24,955 nt of DNA. Origin: Lysobacteraceae bacterium UBA6001. Lineage in GTDB: Bacteria > Pseudomonadota > Gammaproteobacteria > Xanthomonadales > Xanthomonadaceae. The notes below the pieces were generated by a model that did not search any database, was not told the DNA's origin, and saw only the letters and a list, made by a program, of their open reading frames with translations. Shown one piece after another: positions 1 to 8,698 of the stretch; the first letter of the stretch is position 1, and every line of letters begins with the position of its first letter. The stretch covers positions 1 to 24,955 of the forward strand of contig DJAN01000046.1 of the NCBI GenBank assembly GCA_002429615.1, written 5' to 3'. The translations under genes were made by a program, and so were the position numbers.

Positions 1-3000
1 CGGCGGCCAGCGCGCCGCTGCCGCCGTGGTCGATGAACGCGATGGTGTTGCCGTTCACGGTGAAGTCCACGCCCAGCACCATCTGCGTGCCGTCGCCGCG
101 ATAGATGAGCAGGTTGGCGCTGGCCAGGCTGCCGCCGACGAACTGCACGCCGGCTGGCAAGCTGATGTCGGTGCTGACGTCGTAGGCGCTGCCGCCGCCG
201 ATGTTCTCCAGCGCGGTGGCCAGGCGCAGGCGGTCGCCGGCATCGATGCCGCGGATGTCGCCGTTGACCGCGAGCGGATCGGTGACGCTGCCGCTGAACG
301 GCGTGCCGGTGGTGCCTGGGGCGTTCCAGCTGCCGAGCACACCGGTGATCGTGCCCTGCGTGCTGGACACCACACCGTGGTAGACCAGCAGCGAGGGCTC
401 GGCGATGGACTGGATCGTCGCCGCGGCCGCCGACTGCAGGTGGGTCTGGTCGATGGTGGTGGTCTGGTCGGAGGTCGCCAGCACGGTGAGCTGGCGCAGG
501 TCGGCGAACGGCTGGTCGCCCACGGTGAGGGTGAATACCAGTTCGATGCGGCTGCCGGTGGTCTGGTTGACCGCCCAGTTGCCGAAGTTGAACACCACCG
601 AATTGCCGGCGCCGCTGGCCACGGTCACGGTCGGGTCGCCGTTGGTGTTGCCGCCGCCGAAATCCCATTGCCCGCTGCCGCCGCCCTGGCTCCAGCTGAT
701 GCCCGAAACGTTGAACAGCGGCAACGGCAGGTAGCCGGTGAGCACGAGGTTTTCGTAATCGCCGGTGACCAGGTCGTAGCCGAGGCGGAAGGTGACCGTA
801 TCGCCCGGGCGCAGTTCGCCATTGCTGGGCACCGCGCCGCCATTCACCGCCACCACCGCCATGTCCACGTGGCTCACCGGCACCGAGCCGGTGATCGCGT
901 CGTGGTCGGTGGCCACGTAGCCGGAGGTGTTGATGCGGTCCAGCAGCACCGACGCCTGCAGCGTGGCGTCGTTGCCGATGGCGTCGCCTTCGTTGATCTC
1001 GCTCTGCGGGTAGGGCGTGGTGTAGGCCTGGGCGATGATCGTGGTGTAGTTGATGACCACCACGGTGGCGCCCTGCAGGATGCCGTCGTCCTGGATGTCG
1101 CCGCCGAGCTGGCCGGGATTGCCGAACAGGTTGCGCAGCGACAGCCCCACGTCGAAGGTCACCGAGGTCGAGCCGTCGGGGTTGTTCACGGTCTGGGTGA
1201 CCAGCGCGATGGTGTAGTCCACGCCGTTGAGCGAGACGCGCATCGTCGGCGTTCCCGCGAGCACCTGGCCGTCGCCGACCGCATCGAAGATGACGAAGTT
1301 GCCCTGGCCGATCTGGCTGATGCCGAACAGGTAGTAGTCCGACAGGTTGAGCGTGAGCGTGTAGTTGAACTCGTCGCCCGGGGTCGGGCCGGGATAGCCG
1401 ACATCGCGGCTGTACTGCGCCTGCTTGTACAGCGCGATGGATTCGGCCACGAAGCTGATCGGCTGGCCGCTGCCGGACAGCGGAATCGTGCCGCTGGTGC
1501 CGGCATCGCGGGGATCCAGCGGCACCCAGTCCGCGCCGGCGGTGGCACCGGCGATGTTGATGGTCACCGGCGCGCCGGTGTTCGGATCCAGCACGGGGTT
1601 GCCGCTGGCATCGGGCTGCGGCACGTAGAAATCCACCACCACGTTCGCCGGCGCCGACAGGCTGGGCACTTCGACGGTGTAGTGCGCCACGTAGGCGCCG
1701 GCTGCCAGCAGGATGCGGATCTCCGACTGCCCGGTGACCACGCGCCCGTCGGCCAGCACCAGCTGGGTGACCTCGCCGCCGGCGGGCGGGGTGATGCCGG
1801 TGACCAGGATGTCGGCCGGCAGGTCCTGCTGCAGCACCACGTTGGTGAGGGTCTGGCCCGGCGCCGGGGTGGCGGTGACGGTGAGCTCGCGGCCGTAGTT
1901 CTCGCCGGTGGCGGTCTTGCCGTCGGGTGTGTTTACCGTCTGGGTGAGGGTGATGACCGTGGGATGCACCTGGATACCGCTGGTGCCGGCCTGCACCCGC
2001 GAGGGGTCCGTGGTGGGGTTGTTGAGCGAATCGTTGCCGTACTGGAAGCCGCCGCGGGCGACGATGCCCAGGTCCGGCGAACCGTTGCTGGCCGCGGTGT
2101 CGGCCAGGTTGCTCACGTGCGCGGTGATCTGCACGGCGATGGCCGGCTGGTCCGCGCCCACCGAGGCATAGGGCAGCTGCAGCACCACCAGCTGGTCACC
2201 GGCGCGCATGCCGTAGGTGGCCGCGTTGATCACCACCAGCTGGCCGCTGGCGTCGCGCTGCAGCGGATGCGTGGCCTGGCCGTTGGCGTCGAAGGTCAGC
2301 ACATAGGCGGTGACCGCCTGGCCCAGGTAAGTGGCCGAGACGAAGGTGGCGCCATCGTCGCCATCGCGGCCGGTGGCGGGCAGGAACAGGTCGATGTAGG
2401 GCGCGTAGCCTTCCTGCGAAGACGGGTTGGTAAAGGTGGCGGTGAAGGTGAACTGGTCGCCGATCAGCACGTCGCCGCCGCCGGCCAAGGTCACGTTGGG
2501 CGTGGCGTCGGCCAACAGCGAGGCATAGTGCGCCAGCACGCCGGTATCGATGGCCAGCGCGTGTTCGATCGCGCCGACGTGCGTTTCCAGCGTCCAGTCG
2601 CCGCCCGCGGCGGTGGCGCCGGTGTCGTCGTCGGAAGCGGCCACATCGGCGCCGGTCCAGTGGGCGAGGTTCTGCACCAGGCGCTGGCCTTCCACGCCTT
2701 CGCCGATGCGGCAGCCGTACAGCAGGATGTCGGCATCGCTGCTGAGCGCGCCTTTCCATTGGCCCAGTGCCTGCGCCAGGCCCGCATCGTCGGCGGTGAA
2801 CTGGGTGCTGCCGAGCTGGAAACTTCCCGGCGCGCCGTGCGAGAGGATCTGGATGCTGTCCACCTGGCCCATCTGCGACAGCGCCTGGGTGATCGCCTGC
2901 AGGCCGTCTTCGCCGGGATGGATCATCAACACGCGTGCATCCGGCGCGGCCGCCGCGGCGAGCAGTTCGGCACCCTGCAGACGACTGTCGATCACCAGCA

Positions 3001-3232
3001 GTTCGCGTGTGGCCGAAGGCGTGGCGGCCGACGTCGGTTCGGCCTGCGTGGCCGGACGCACCGCGCTTTCCGCACGTGCATCGGTGGCTTCGCGATGGCC
3101 GGCATCGGTGGCGTTGGCGTGGTGTTGTGGATCGGTGGACGCCGCCGCGGCGCCATCGAACATCAGGCGCGGTTCCAACGCCAGCGCATGCTGGCGAGGC
3201 AGGATGTGCCAACTCGCAGAAGTCCGATCCAT
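1..3232 (-). CDS. Giant LEPR-XLL / DUF4347 surface protein, N-terminal 1077 codons (partial)
   Basis: The frame is open from an ATG at 3232-3230 to the left edge, so the C-terminus is missing. A GGGGAAGG ribosome site lies just upstream of the ATG. Residues 19-28 read LEPRLMFDGA, the LEPR-XLL signature found at the N-terminus of very large secreted or surface proteins. A low-complexity Ala/Thr/Asp linker follows (about 29-76). A DUF4347 domain spans about 77-240, with LLVIDSR at its start, an ILSHGAPGSFQLG segment and an ILLYGCRIGEG segment. The rest (about 240-1077) is a series of beta-sandwich-like stretches rich in Thr, Val, Gly and Asp, with DUF11/CARDB-like phrases such as GDQFTFTATFTNPS and GDTVTFRLGYDL. 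DUF4347 proteins are usually thousands of residues long and are thought to be adhesins or matrix proteins. The exact role is unknown. No classical Sec signal is visible, which fits a C-terminal (type I) secretion signal outside the window. It is transcribed divergently from the MarC-like gene. Confidence 0.85.
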   Translation of the reverse strand, partial: MDRTSASWHILPRQHALALEPRLMFDGAAAASTDPQHHANATDAGHREATDARAESAVRPATQAEPTSAATPSATRELLVIDSRLQGAELLAAAAAPDARVLMIHPGEDGLQAITQALSQMGQVDSIQILSHGAPGSFQLGSTQFTADDAGLAQALGQWKGALSSDADILLYGCRIGEGVEGQRLVQNLAHWTGADVAASDDDTGATAAGGDWTLETHVGAIEHALAIDTGVLAHYASLLADATPNVTLAGGGDVLIGDQFTFTATFTNPSSQEGYAPYIDLFLPATGRDGDDGATFVSATYLGQAVTAYVLTFDANGQATHPLQRDASGQLVVINAATYGMRAGDQLVVLQLPYASVGADQPAIAVQITAHVSNLADTAASNGSPDLGIVARGGFQYGNDSLNNPTTDPSRVQAGTSGIQVHPTVITLTQTVNTPDGKTATGENYGRELTVTATPAPGQTLTNVVLQQDLPADILVTGITPPAGGEVTQLVLADGRVVTGQSEIRILLAAGAYVAHYTVEVPSLSAPANVVVDFYVPQPDASGNPVLDPNTGAPVTINIAGATAGADWVPLDPRDAGTSGTIPLSGSGQPISFVAESIALYKQAQYSRDVGYPGPTPGDEFNYTLTLNLSDYYLFGISQIGQGNFVIFDAVGDGQVLAGTPTMRVSLNGVDYTIALVTQTVNNPDGSTSVTFDVGLSLRNLFGNPGQLGGDIQDDGILQGATVVVINYTTIIAQAYTTPYPQSEINEGDAIGNDATLQASVLLDRINTSGYVATDHDAITGSVPVSHVDMAVVAVNGGAVPSNGELRPGDTVTFRLGYDLVTGDYENLVLTGYLPLPLFNVSGISWSQGGGSGQWDFGGGNTNGDPTVTVASGAGNSVVFNFGNWAVNQTTGSRIELVFTLTVGDQPFADLRQLTVLATSDQTTTIDQTHLQSAAAATIQSIAEPSLLVYHGVVSSTQGTITGVLGSWNAPGTTGTPFSGSVTDPLAVNGDIRGIDAGDRLRLATALENIGGGSAYDVSTDISLPAGVQFVGGSLASANLLIYRGDGTQMVLGVDFTVNGNTIAFIDHGGSGALAA

Positions 3233-3362
3233 CAACCTTCCCCGAAAAGACCACCAAAAGTGCAGCCAGTGAATGCTGGTGCAAGGCGAGGTGAAGGTGG
3301 CGTCATGGGGATTCACCTTCATGAAGTGGACGCGCGCCCCGTCGAAAGCCATCGCGCAAGTC

Positions 3363-3376
3363 CAGTAGAACTACCG
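3363..3376 (+). promoter_or_regulatory. Candidate operator, copy 1 of CRGTAGAAMTACYG
   Basis: The site reads CAGTAGAACTACCG, an imperfect 6-2-6 inverted repeat. It ends 55 nt before the ATG of the MarC-like gene. It also lies in the divergent region shared with the DUF4347 gene, 130 nt from that start. The same motif occurs at 4103-4116 and on the minus strand at 9912-9899. An ACTGC follows 28 nt after the motif end, as it does at copy 2. Function is inferred only from recurrence and position. Confidence 0.45.
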
Positions 3377-3431
3377 ATGACGACCCGGGGCAGGGCAGCG
3401 AACACTGCGTGGGATATCGGAGGATTCGCCC

Positions 3432-4088
3432 ATGGCGTTGCCCGCTGTTCCCGTCGCGGCGGTCCCTGCGGACCCGCAATACCTGCTGACGCTGGCCGAT
3501 GTATTCCTGCTGTTCTTCATCATGATCGGGCCGATCAAGTCGATCGGTCCGTTCGCGGCCGCCACCGCCGGGCTGACCCCGGCCGAATTGCGCCATGTGG
3601 CGTGGAAGGTGTTCGCCATCAGCCTGGTGAGCGTGCTGCTGGCGGGGCTGGTCGGGGCCAACCTGCTGCACAAGTGGCACGTGCAACCGGCGGTGCTGCA
3701 ATTCGCCGGCGGACTCGTGTTCCTGCTTGTGGCGTTGCAGATGGTGATGGCCCAGTACCACGCGCCGGTCGTGGCGCCGGCGGGGACAGCGGCCACGCCG
3801 CCCGCCATCGGCTACCTCGTGTTCCCCGTGACCCTGCCGGCCTACGGCATCGCCGCGCTGATCGTGCTGATGGCGATGAGCGGCGGCACCGAACGCATGC
3901 TGTGGATTCTCGGCCTGGCCTGTGGCGTGCTGGTGCTGGACCTGCTGGTGATGTGGTTCGTGCGCCCGCTGCTGCACTGGGTCGGGCAGCTGCCGCTGCA
4001 GATTCTGGGCGCGGTGCTCGGCATCCTGCAGGTCGCGCTGGCGCTGCAGCTGCTGCTGTCCGCGGTGCGGCTGATGCGCGGCACTTGA
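3432..4088 (+). CDS. MarC family integral membrane protein
   Basis: This 218-residue protein has about six hydrophobic spans, starting with LADVFLLFFIMIGPIKSIGPF. The IGPIKSIGPF segment matches the 'xxPxxxxPxF' N-terminal pattern of the MarC/UPF0056 family, and the length is typical. Homologues are inner-membrane proteins of uncertain transport function. The name comes from the E. coli mar locus, but a role in multiple antibiotic resistance was not upheld. The start has a clear GGAGGA ribosome site 7 nt upstream. The gene begins a plus-strand run and lies 55 nt downstream of a palindromic motif (3363-3376). The substrate cannot be predicted. Confidence 0.88.
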   Translation: MALPAVPVAAVPADPQYLLTLADVFLLFFIMIGPIKSIGPFAAATAGLTPAELRHVAWKVFAISLVSVLLAGLVGANLLHKWHVQPAVLQFAGGLVFLLVALQMVMAQYHAPVVAPAGTAATPPAIGYLVFPVTLPAYGIAALIVLMAMSGGTERMLWILGLACGVLVLDLLVMWFVRPLLHWVGQLPLQILGAVLGILQVALALQLLLSAVRLMRGT

Positions 4089-4102
4089 AGGGTGCGCACG
4101 GA

Positions 4103-4116
4103 CGGTAGAAATACTG
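4103..4116 (+). promoter_or_regulatory. Candidate operator, copy 2 of CRGTAGAAMTACYG
   Basis: The site reads CGGTAGAAATACTG and lies in the 85-nt gap between the MarC-like and DUF4239 genes. It ends 57 nt before the DUF4239 ATG, nearly the same spacing as copy 1 has to its gene (55 nt). ACTGC at 4144-4148 has the same offset from the motif as the ACTGC at 3404-3408. This suggests a separately regulated promoter rather than simple read-through from the MarC-like gene. Confidence 0.45.
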
Positions 4117-4173
4117 AGGCAGAGCACGCCGGCTTTCGCCCAGACTGCACCCGACCCCGGTGCCGAGGCGACC

Positions 4174-4992
4174 ATGGCCTTCTCCTCCAGCTATCCCTAT
4201 CTGCCGCTGTGGTTGTTCACGCTGCTGTTCTTCGTGCTGATGCTGCTGGCGCGCGAGGTCGGCATCTGGTTCCGCCACCGGCGCCCGCTGCCCGTGGAGA
4301 GCGAGCCGGGGAAGGAAAAGGACAAGGAGAAGGACGACGATGCCTTCGCCATGACCTCGGTGATGGGCCTGCTGGCCCTGCTGATCGGCTTCACTTTTTC
4401 CGTGGCGCTCTCGCGCTACGACGAGCGCCGCGAGCTGGTGGTCAAGGAAGCCAACGCCATCGGCACCACCTGGCTGCGCACCGGCCTGCTGGACACGACT
4501 GATGGCGAGCGCATGCGCGACGTGCTCAAGCGCTACGTGGATGCGCGCATCGCGTTCGGCGCGGCGCGCAACAACGACGAGGAACGCGCGCAGTTCGAGC
4601 GCACCGAAGCGCTGCAGAACGAACTGTGGGCGGTGATGAGCGCCGGCATCGCTGGCTTCCGCGACACGCCGCGCGCCTCGCTCGTGGTCACCACCACCAA
4701 CGAGGCCATCGACCTGGCCGCCGAACGCATCGCCACGCGCGAGGCGCATATCCCTTCGCGCATCCTGCGCATGCTGCTGTTGTTCGCCCTGCTGGCCGCC
4801 GGGCTGGTGGGCTATGAGCGCTCGCGCCAGCGCAAGGAAACCACGCTGGTGCTGCTGCTGTTCGCGTTGGCGGTGGGTCTGGTGATCGACCTCGACCAGC
4901 CCAGCACCGGCCTGACCAACGTGCCGCAGACGCCGATGCTCGACCTCAAGGAAAGCCTGGCCCAGCCGCCGGCCAGCCTGCCACCGCGCTGA
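4174..4992 (+). CDS. DUF4239 (bestrophin-like) membrane protein
   Basis: This 272-residue protein has four predicted membrane helices, at about residues 8-25, 60-80, 194-212 and 221-238. The segment GLLALLIGFTFSVALSRYD, followed by EANAIGTTWLR, is the hallmark of the DUF4239 bestrophin-like family. A highly charged Lys/Glu/Asp linker (about residues 44-57) sits between the first two helices and is probably cytoplasmic. A long soluble region (about 85-190) separates the helix pairs. Ion-channel function is suggested by the family name only and is not shown by the sequence. The transporter-family gene starts 11 nt after its stop, so the two are probably co-transcribed. Confidence 0.83.
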   Translation: MAFSSSYPYLPLWLFTLLFFVLMLLAREVGIWFRHRRPLPVESEPGKEKDKEKDDDAFAMTSVMGLLALLIGFTFSVALSRYDERRELVVKEANAIGTTWLRTGLLDTTDGERMRDVLKRYVDARIAFGAARNNDEERAQFERTEALQNELWAVMSAGIAGFRDTPRASLVVTTTNEAIDLAAERIATREAHIPSRILRMLLLFALLAAGLVGYERSRQRKETTLVLLLFALAVGLVIDLDQPSTGLTNVPQTPMLDLKESLAQPPASLPPR

Positions 4993-5003
4993 GACGTACC
5001 GCC

Positions 5004-5813
5004 ATGACAAAGCCCATCACGCGCCTGCTCGTCTGCCTGCCATTGGCATGGCCGATGCTCGCCGCCGCCCAGCAGGCCGCCGCGCCCGCACACGATGCCG
5101 ACGCGCTGGCCAAGGCGTTGTCCAACCCGGTGGCGGCGCTGATCAGCGTGCCGCTGCAGTACAACTACGACGAGACCTACGGCGACGACGGCTACAAGCA
5201 CACGCTGAACATCCAGCCGGTGGTGCCGATCTCGGTGTCCGAGCACTGGAACATGATCTCGCGCACGATCCTGCCGGTGACCTACCAGAAGGACGTCATC
5301 CCCGGCACCGACCAGGCCGGCATCGGCGACATCACGCAGAGCCTGTTCTTCTCGCCCAAAAAGCCGACGGCGTCCGGCGTGATCTGGGGCATCGGCCCGG
5401 CCTTCCTGCTGCCCACCGGCACCGACGACCTCGGCGCCGATACCTGGGGCCTGGGGCCCACGTTGGTGGTGCTCAAGCAGGATCACGCCTGGACCTACGG
5501 CGCGCTGATCAACCACATCAGCGACGTGGGTGGCGTGGGCAGCCACCGCGCCGATATCAGCAGCACCTTCCTGCAGCCGTTCCTGTCGCGCGCGTTCCCT
5601 GGCGGTCGCACGCTGAGCTTCAACCTCGAGTCGACGTATGACTGGAAGGCCAAGCAGTGGACGGTGCCGTTGAACATCGGCTATTCGAAGGTGACCAAGA
5701 TCGGGGGCCAGATGATCAGCTTCCAGGGCGGCGTGCGCGGTTACCTGGAGAAGGCCGATGGCGGACCCGACTGGGGCCTGCGCTTCACCGCCACGCTGCT
5801 GTATCCGCGTTGA
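5004..5813 (+). CDS. Outer-membrane transporter-family beta-barrel protein
   Basis: This 269-residue protein has an N-terminal Sec signal peptide (about 1-23, hydrophobic, ending LAAAQ). The mature part alternates polar and hydrophobic residues as in an outer-membrane barrel, with segments such as ISVPLQYNYDETYG, GPAFLLPTGTD and NLESTYDWKAKQWTVPLNIG. It ends on an amphipathic strand, RFTATLLYPR. This resembles the generic 'transporter' barrel family related to MetA-type phenol-degradation proteins. The substrate is unknown. It follows the DUF4239 gene by 11 nt and has only a weak ribosome site, which suggests translational coupling. Its stop is 9 nt from the stop of the convergent DUF202 gene. 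Confidence 0.75.
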   Translation: MTKPITRLLVCLPLAWPMLAAAQQAAAPAHDADALAKALSNPVAALISVPLQYNYDETYGDDGYKHTLNIQPVVPISVSEHWNMISRTILPVTYQKDVIPGTDQAGIGDITQSLFFSPKKPTASGVIWGIGPAFLLPTGTDDLGADTWGLGPTLVVLKQDHAWTYGALINHISDVGGVGSHRADISSTFLQPFLSRAFPGGRTLSFNLESTYDWKAKQWTVPLNIGYSKVTKIGGQMISFQGGVRGYLEKADGGPDWGLRFTATLLYPR

Positions 5814-5822
5814 AGGCTCGCT

Positions 5823-6227
5823 TCAGTGGTCCAGGAACAGCCATAGCGCGGTCAGCCCGCCGAGCAGCAGCAGGCCGAGGCTGAACAACGTGGTGGCGCG
5901 GTGGCGCGGCACCATCACCCCGCGCTCGATGTCGCGCGAGACATGCCAGTAGCGGGTGATCGACCACACCAGCAGCGCCAACCCGAGCAGCACCATGCCG
6001 ATGCCGGCGTTGCCGGCGTCGCGCAGCACCAGGCGGGTGCCCTGCGGTGCCTGGTCGTTCTGTACCAGGTACATGCTGAAGCGGTTGATGGTGATGCCGA
6101 ACCCGATCAGCGACACCGTGGTGCGCAGGTAGGCCAGGTGCGTGCGCTCGTTGGCCATGTGGGTGCGGCCGCGCGCCAGGTCGGTGGACAGCGTGCTGGG
6201 CGCGGGCGCGGACGGATCTGGGGACAT
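5823..6227 (-). CDS. DUF202 / YidH family membrane protein
   Basis: This 134-residue protein carries the DUF202 signature LARGRTHMANERTHLAYLRT (about residues 18-37). Three membrane helices follow, at about 38-55, 74-92 and 113-131. YidH-type proteins are small inner-membrane proteins of unknown function. The first ATG (6227) is chosen because family members carry the LAR.RT.LANERT block near residue 20. An internal ATG within that block would truncate it. The ribosome site is weak. It is the last gene of the minus-strand run, 63 nt after the sulfatase, but a strong hairpin (6258-6282) lies in that gap and may reduce read-through. Confidence 0.85.
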   Translation of the reverse strand: MSPDPSAPAPSTLSTDLARGRTHMANERTHLAYLRTTVSLIGFGITINRFSMYLVQNDQAPQGTRLVLRDAGNAGIGMVLLGLALLVWSITRYWHVSRDIERGVMVPRHRATTLFSLGLLLLGGLTALWLFLDH

Positions 6228-6257
6228 GGTCGGGCATTCCGCCGGGGGGAAGGAAGC

Positions 6258-6282
6258 GGCGGGCCCGGGATCCAGGCCCGCC
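6258..6282 (-). terminator. Hairpin downstream of the sulfatase gene
   Basis: Eight-base perfect arms (GGCGGGCC and GGCCCGCC) enclose a 9-nt loop 8 nt after the sulfatase stop. On the minus strand the hairpin is followed by a pyrimidine-rich GCTTCCTTCC rather than a pure T run. This is consistent with a Rho-independent or attenuating terminator that partly separates the sulfatase from the DUF202 gene. Confidence 0.5.
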
Positions 6283-6290
6283 GATGCTGC

Positions 6291-8618
6291 TCAGTCCGCC
6301 GCGAACGCGGCGGCCGCCAGCTTCTCCAGATCCAGGTACTGGGCCTTCTCCACCGACACGCCCACGCCGAGGATCTCGCCGCCCTTGAACTCTCCGGGCG
6401 TGGTGTATTCCTCGCTGACCGCATCGCCGCTGTCGCGGCCGATGCACAGGCCGTCGCCGGAGAGGGTGAACTTGCCGAGCTGGGTCTTCATGTCGCCCTC
6501 GGCCTCCAGCTGGTCATTGATGTACAGCTTGGTGTGGCCCAGCGACTCGCCGTGCTCGCCCGCGCCGGTACGCTCGAATTCCATGCCCAGCGAATACTTG
6601 CCCGGCTTGAGCTCGGTCTTGGAGACGAACTTCTGCTCCGGCTTGATGCCGAGGAAGTTGTAGACGTAGTAGAGCTTCCTGTTCTTGATGAACAGGCTGT
6701 GGCCGCCGAAGCGCGAGCCGTGGGCGAACAGCACGCCAGAGGCGTTGGCGTCGGTGATCTCGACATCGGCGATGATCTTGTAGGAACGGCCGCGCACGTT
6801 GACCGCCACGCCTTCCGGCACCGGCGAGGTGCCGGGGTAGTAGACATAGCGCTCGCGCGGCGCCTCGGTGCTGGGGCGTTCGGTGCCGAGCACCTCGGCG
6901 GCGGTGCGGTCGTCCAGCGGCAGCACGTTGTTGGCGTCGGCCTCCTCGAACCAGGCGTCGATCAACGCCTTGAGCTTGTCCGGGTGTTCGCTGGACAGGT
7001 CCTTGGATTCGGAGCGGTCCTCGTCGACGTGATAGAGCTCCCACTTGTCCTTGTCGAAGTGGCCCTTGCTGGTCAGCGGGGCGTGGATGGCCGCGGCCTT
7101 CCAGCCGCTGTCCCAGATGCCGCGGGTACCGAGCATGGCGTAGTACTGGCGCTTCTTCTGGGTGGGGCCATCCTTGTCGAACGAATACTTCATCGACACC
7201 CCGGACAGCGGGTGCTGCTTCACCCCGCGATAGGTGTCCGGCATCGGGATGCCGATCGATTCGAGGATGGTCGGCACGATGTCCACCGCGTGGTGGTACT
7301 GGTTGCGCACCTCACCCTTGGCCTTGATGCCCTTAGGCCAGTGGATGACCATCGGGCAGCAGGTGCCGCCGGCGTACTCGGAGTAGCGCTTGAACATCTT
7401 GTACGGCGCGGAGAATGCCGCCGCCCAGCCGGTCGGATAGTGGTTATAGGTCTCCGGTCCCCCCAGCACGTCGATGTACTTGAGGTTCTCTTCCAGCGAG
7501 TCGGGGTAGTTGTTGAAGAACTTGTTCTCGTTGACCGAACCGGTCGGGCTGCCTTCACCCGAGGCGCCGTTGTCCGAGCAGTAGAACACGATGGTGTTGT
7601 CGAGCTGGCCGCTCTTTTCCAGGTAGTCGATGATGCGGCCGACCTGGGCGTCGGTGTACTCGGAGAAGCCGGCGTAGACCTCGGCCATGCGCGCGAACAG
7701 GCGCTTCTCGTCGGCGTTCAGGGTGTCCCACGGCTTGACGTAGTCAGCCGGATTGGCCTGGTCCTCGGGCATCGGGTTGAAGTCCGGCACCTGCGTGCCC
7801 GCGGGCAGCATGCCCTTCTCGATCATGCGCGGCACCACCCACTTGCGGTAGGCGTCGTAACCCTCGTCGAACTTGCCCTTGTACTTGTCGATGTATTCCT
7901 TGGGTGCGTGGTGCGGCGCATGGTTGGCGCCGGGGCAGAACCACATGAACCAGGGCTTGGACGGATTGGACGCCTTCTGGTCGCGGATCATCTGCAGGGC
8001 CTGGTCGGTCAGGTCGCGCGACAGGTGATAGCCGTCCTCCGGGCCATACGGCTGGTCGATGAACAGGTTGTCCTGGGTGAGGTCCGGATACCACTGGTTG
8101 GTCTCGCCGCCCAGGAACCCGTAGTAACGATCGAATCCCTTCTGCAACGGCCACTCCGATTTCGGGCCGCCCGAGCAGATGTCCTGCTCCGGCACGTTGT
8201 GGTCCTTGCCGATCCAGAACGTGCTGTAGCCGTTGTCCTGCAGCACCTGGCCCACCGACATGCATTCCTCCGGCACGCGCCCGGACCAGCCGGGGAAGCC
8301 GTTGGCGGTCTCAGTAATGGCCGACATGCCATTGAGATGGTGGTTGCGCCCGGTCAGGAAGCACGAACGGGTGGGCGAGCACAGCGCGGTGGTGTGCCAC
8401 TGCGTATAGGTCAGCCCGTTGTCGGCCAGCTTCTGCAGGGTCGGCATGTTGATCGCGCCGCCATACGGCTGCCACGCGGCCTGGCCGGTGTCGTCGTAGA
8501 GCACGATCAGGATGTTGGGGGCGCCTTCCGGTGCGGTGGGCGGCAGGAACGGCGCCCAGTCGGCCTTGGAGTCGCGGATATCGAGCTTGATGACGCCGTT
8601 GAACTTCTTGCTGGCCAT
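6291..8618 (-). CDS. Cys-type sulfatase (arylsulfatase family)
   Basis: This 775-residue type I sulfatase carries C80-S-P-T-R84, the C-x-P-x-R motif whose Cys is converted to formylglycine. Other active-site candidates are the N-terminal metal pair D42-D43, K138/H140 in GKDH, H233 in the GANHAPHH stretch, and D349-N350 in CSDNG. The alkaline-phosphatase-like fold runs to about residue 570. A beta-rich C-terminal domain (about 600-760) follows, with FAHGSRFGGHSLFIKN and LGKFTLSGDGLCIGRDSG. It would hydrolyse sulfate esters, with unknown natural substrate. The ATG at 8618 starts MASKKFNGVIKLDIRDS. The frame stays open upstream but is antisense-like and non-homologous there. No signal peptide or strong ribosome site is visible. 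No formylglycine-generating enzyme gene is present in the window. It follows the lipoprotein gene after a 143-nt leader with inverted repeats. Confidence 0.9.
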   Translation of the reverse strand: MASKKFNGVIKLDIRDSKADWAPFLPPTAPEGAPNILIVLYDDTGQAAWQPYGGAINMPTLQKLADNGLTYTQWHTTALCSPTRSCFLTGRNHHLNGMSAITETANGFPGWSGRVPEECMSVGQVLQDNGYSTFWIGKDHNVPEQDICSGGPKSEWPLQKGFDRYYGFLGGETNQWYPDLTQDNLFIDQPYGPEDGYHLSRDLTDQALQMIRDQKASNPSKPWFMWFCPGANHAPHHAPKEYIDKYKGKFDEGYDAYRKWVVPRMIEKGMLPAGTQVPDFNPMPEDQANPADYVKPWDTLNADEKRLFARMAEVYAGFSEYTDAQVGRIIDYLEKSGQLDNTIVFYCSDNGASGEGSPTGSVNENKFFNNYPDSLEENLKYIDVLGGPETYNHYPTGWAAAFSAPYKMFKRYSEYAGGTCCPMVIHWPKGIKAKGEVRNQYHHAVDIVPTILESIGIPMPDTYRGVKQHPLSGVSMKYSFDKDGPTQKKRQYYAMLGTRGIWDSGWKAAAIHAPLTSKGHFDKDKWELYHVDEDRSESKDLSSEHPDKLKALIDAWFEEADANNVLPLDDRTAAEVLGTERPSTEAPRERYVYYPGTSPVPEGVAVNVRGRSYKIIADVEITDANASGVLFAHGSRFGGHSLFIKNRKLYYVYNFLGIKPEQKFVSKTELKPGKYSLGMEFERTGAGEHGESLGHTKLYINDQLEAEGDMKTQLGKFTLSGDGLCIGRDSGDAVSEEYTTPGEFKGGEILGVGVSVEKAQYLDLEKLAAAAFAAD

Positions 8619-8639
8619 GCGCGTGGTCTCATGCAGGGA

Positions 8640-8698
8640 GGGAACAGGGCGGCGTGCTGGACATCTGGTGGTCTGCGCGCTGCATGCAGTCTGTTCCC
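8640..8698 (-). promoter_or_regulatory. Inverted repeats in the sulfatase leader
   Basis: In the 143-nt gap before the sulfatase, GGGAACAG (8640-8647) and CTGTTCCC (8691-8698) are perfect 8-base arms. They enclose a 10-bp palindrome, CTGCATGCAG (8680-8689). An A/T-rich patch (about 8733-8750) lies upstream and could hold a promoter. The transcript leader could fold, or a dimeric regulator could bind. There is no direct evidence for either. Confidence 0.3.

Noticed and set aside
26..4108. Very long plus-strand open frame (1360 codons) rich in His, Ala, Gly, Arg
   Set aside because: It is antisense to the DUF4347 gene, sharing its codon boundaries, and also overlaps the MarC-like gene. Its composition is that of an antisense shadow in GC-rich DNA. 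No domain is visible.
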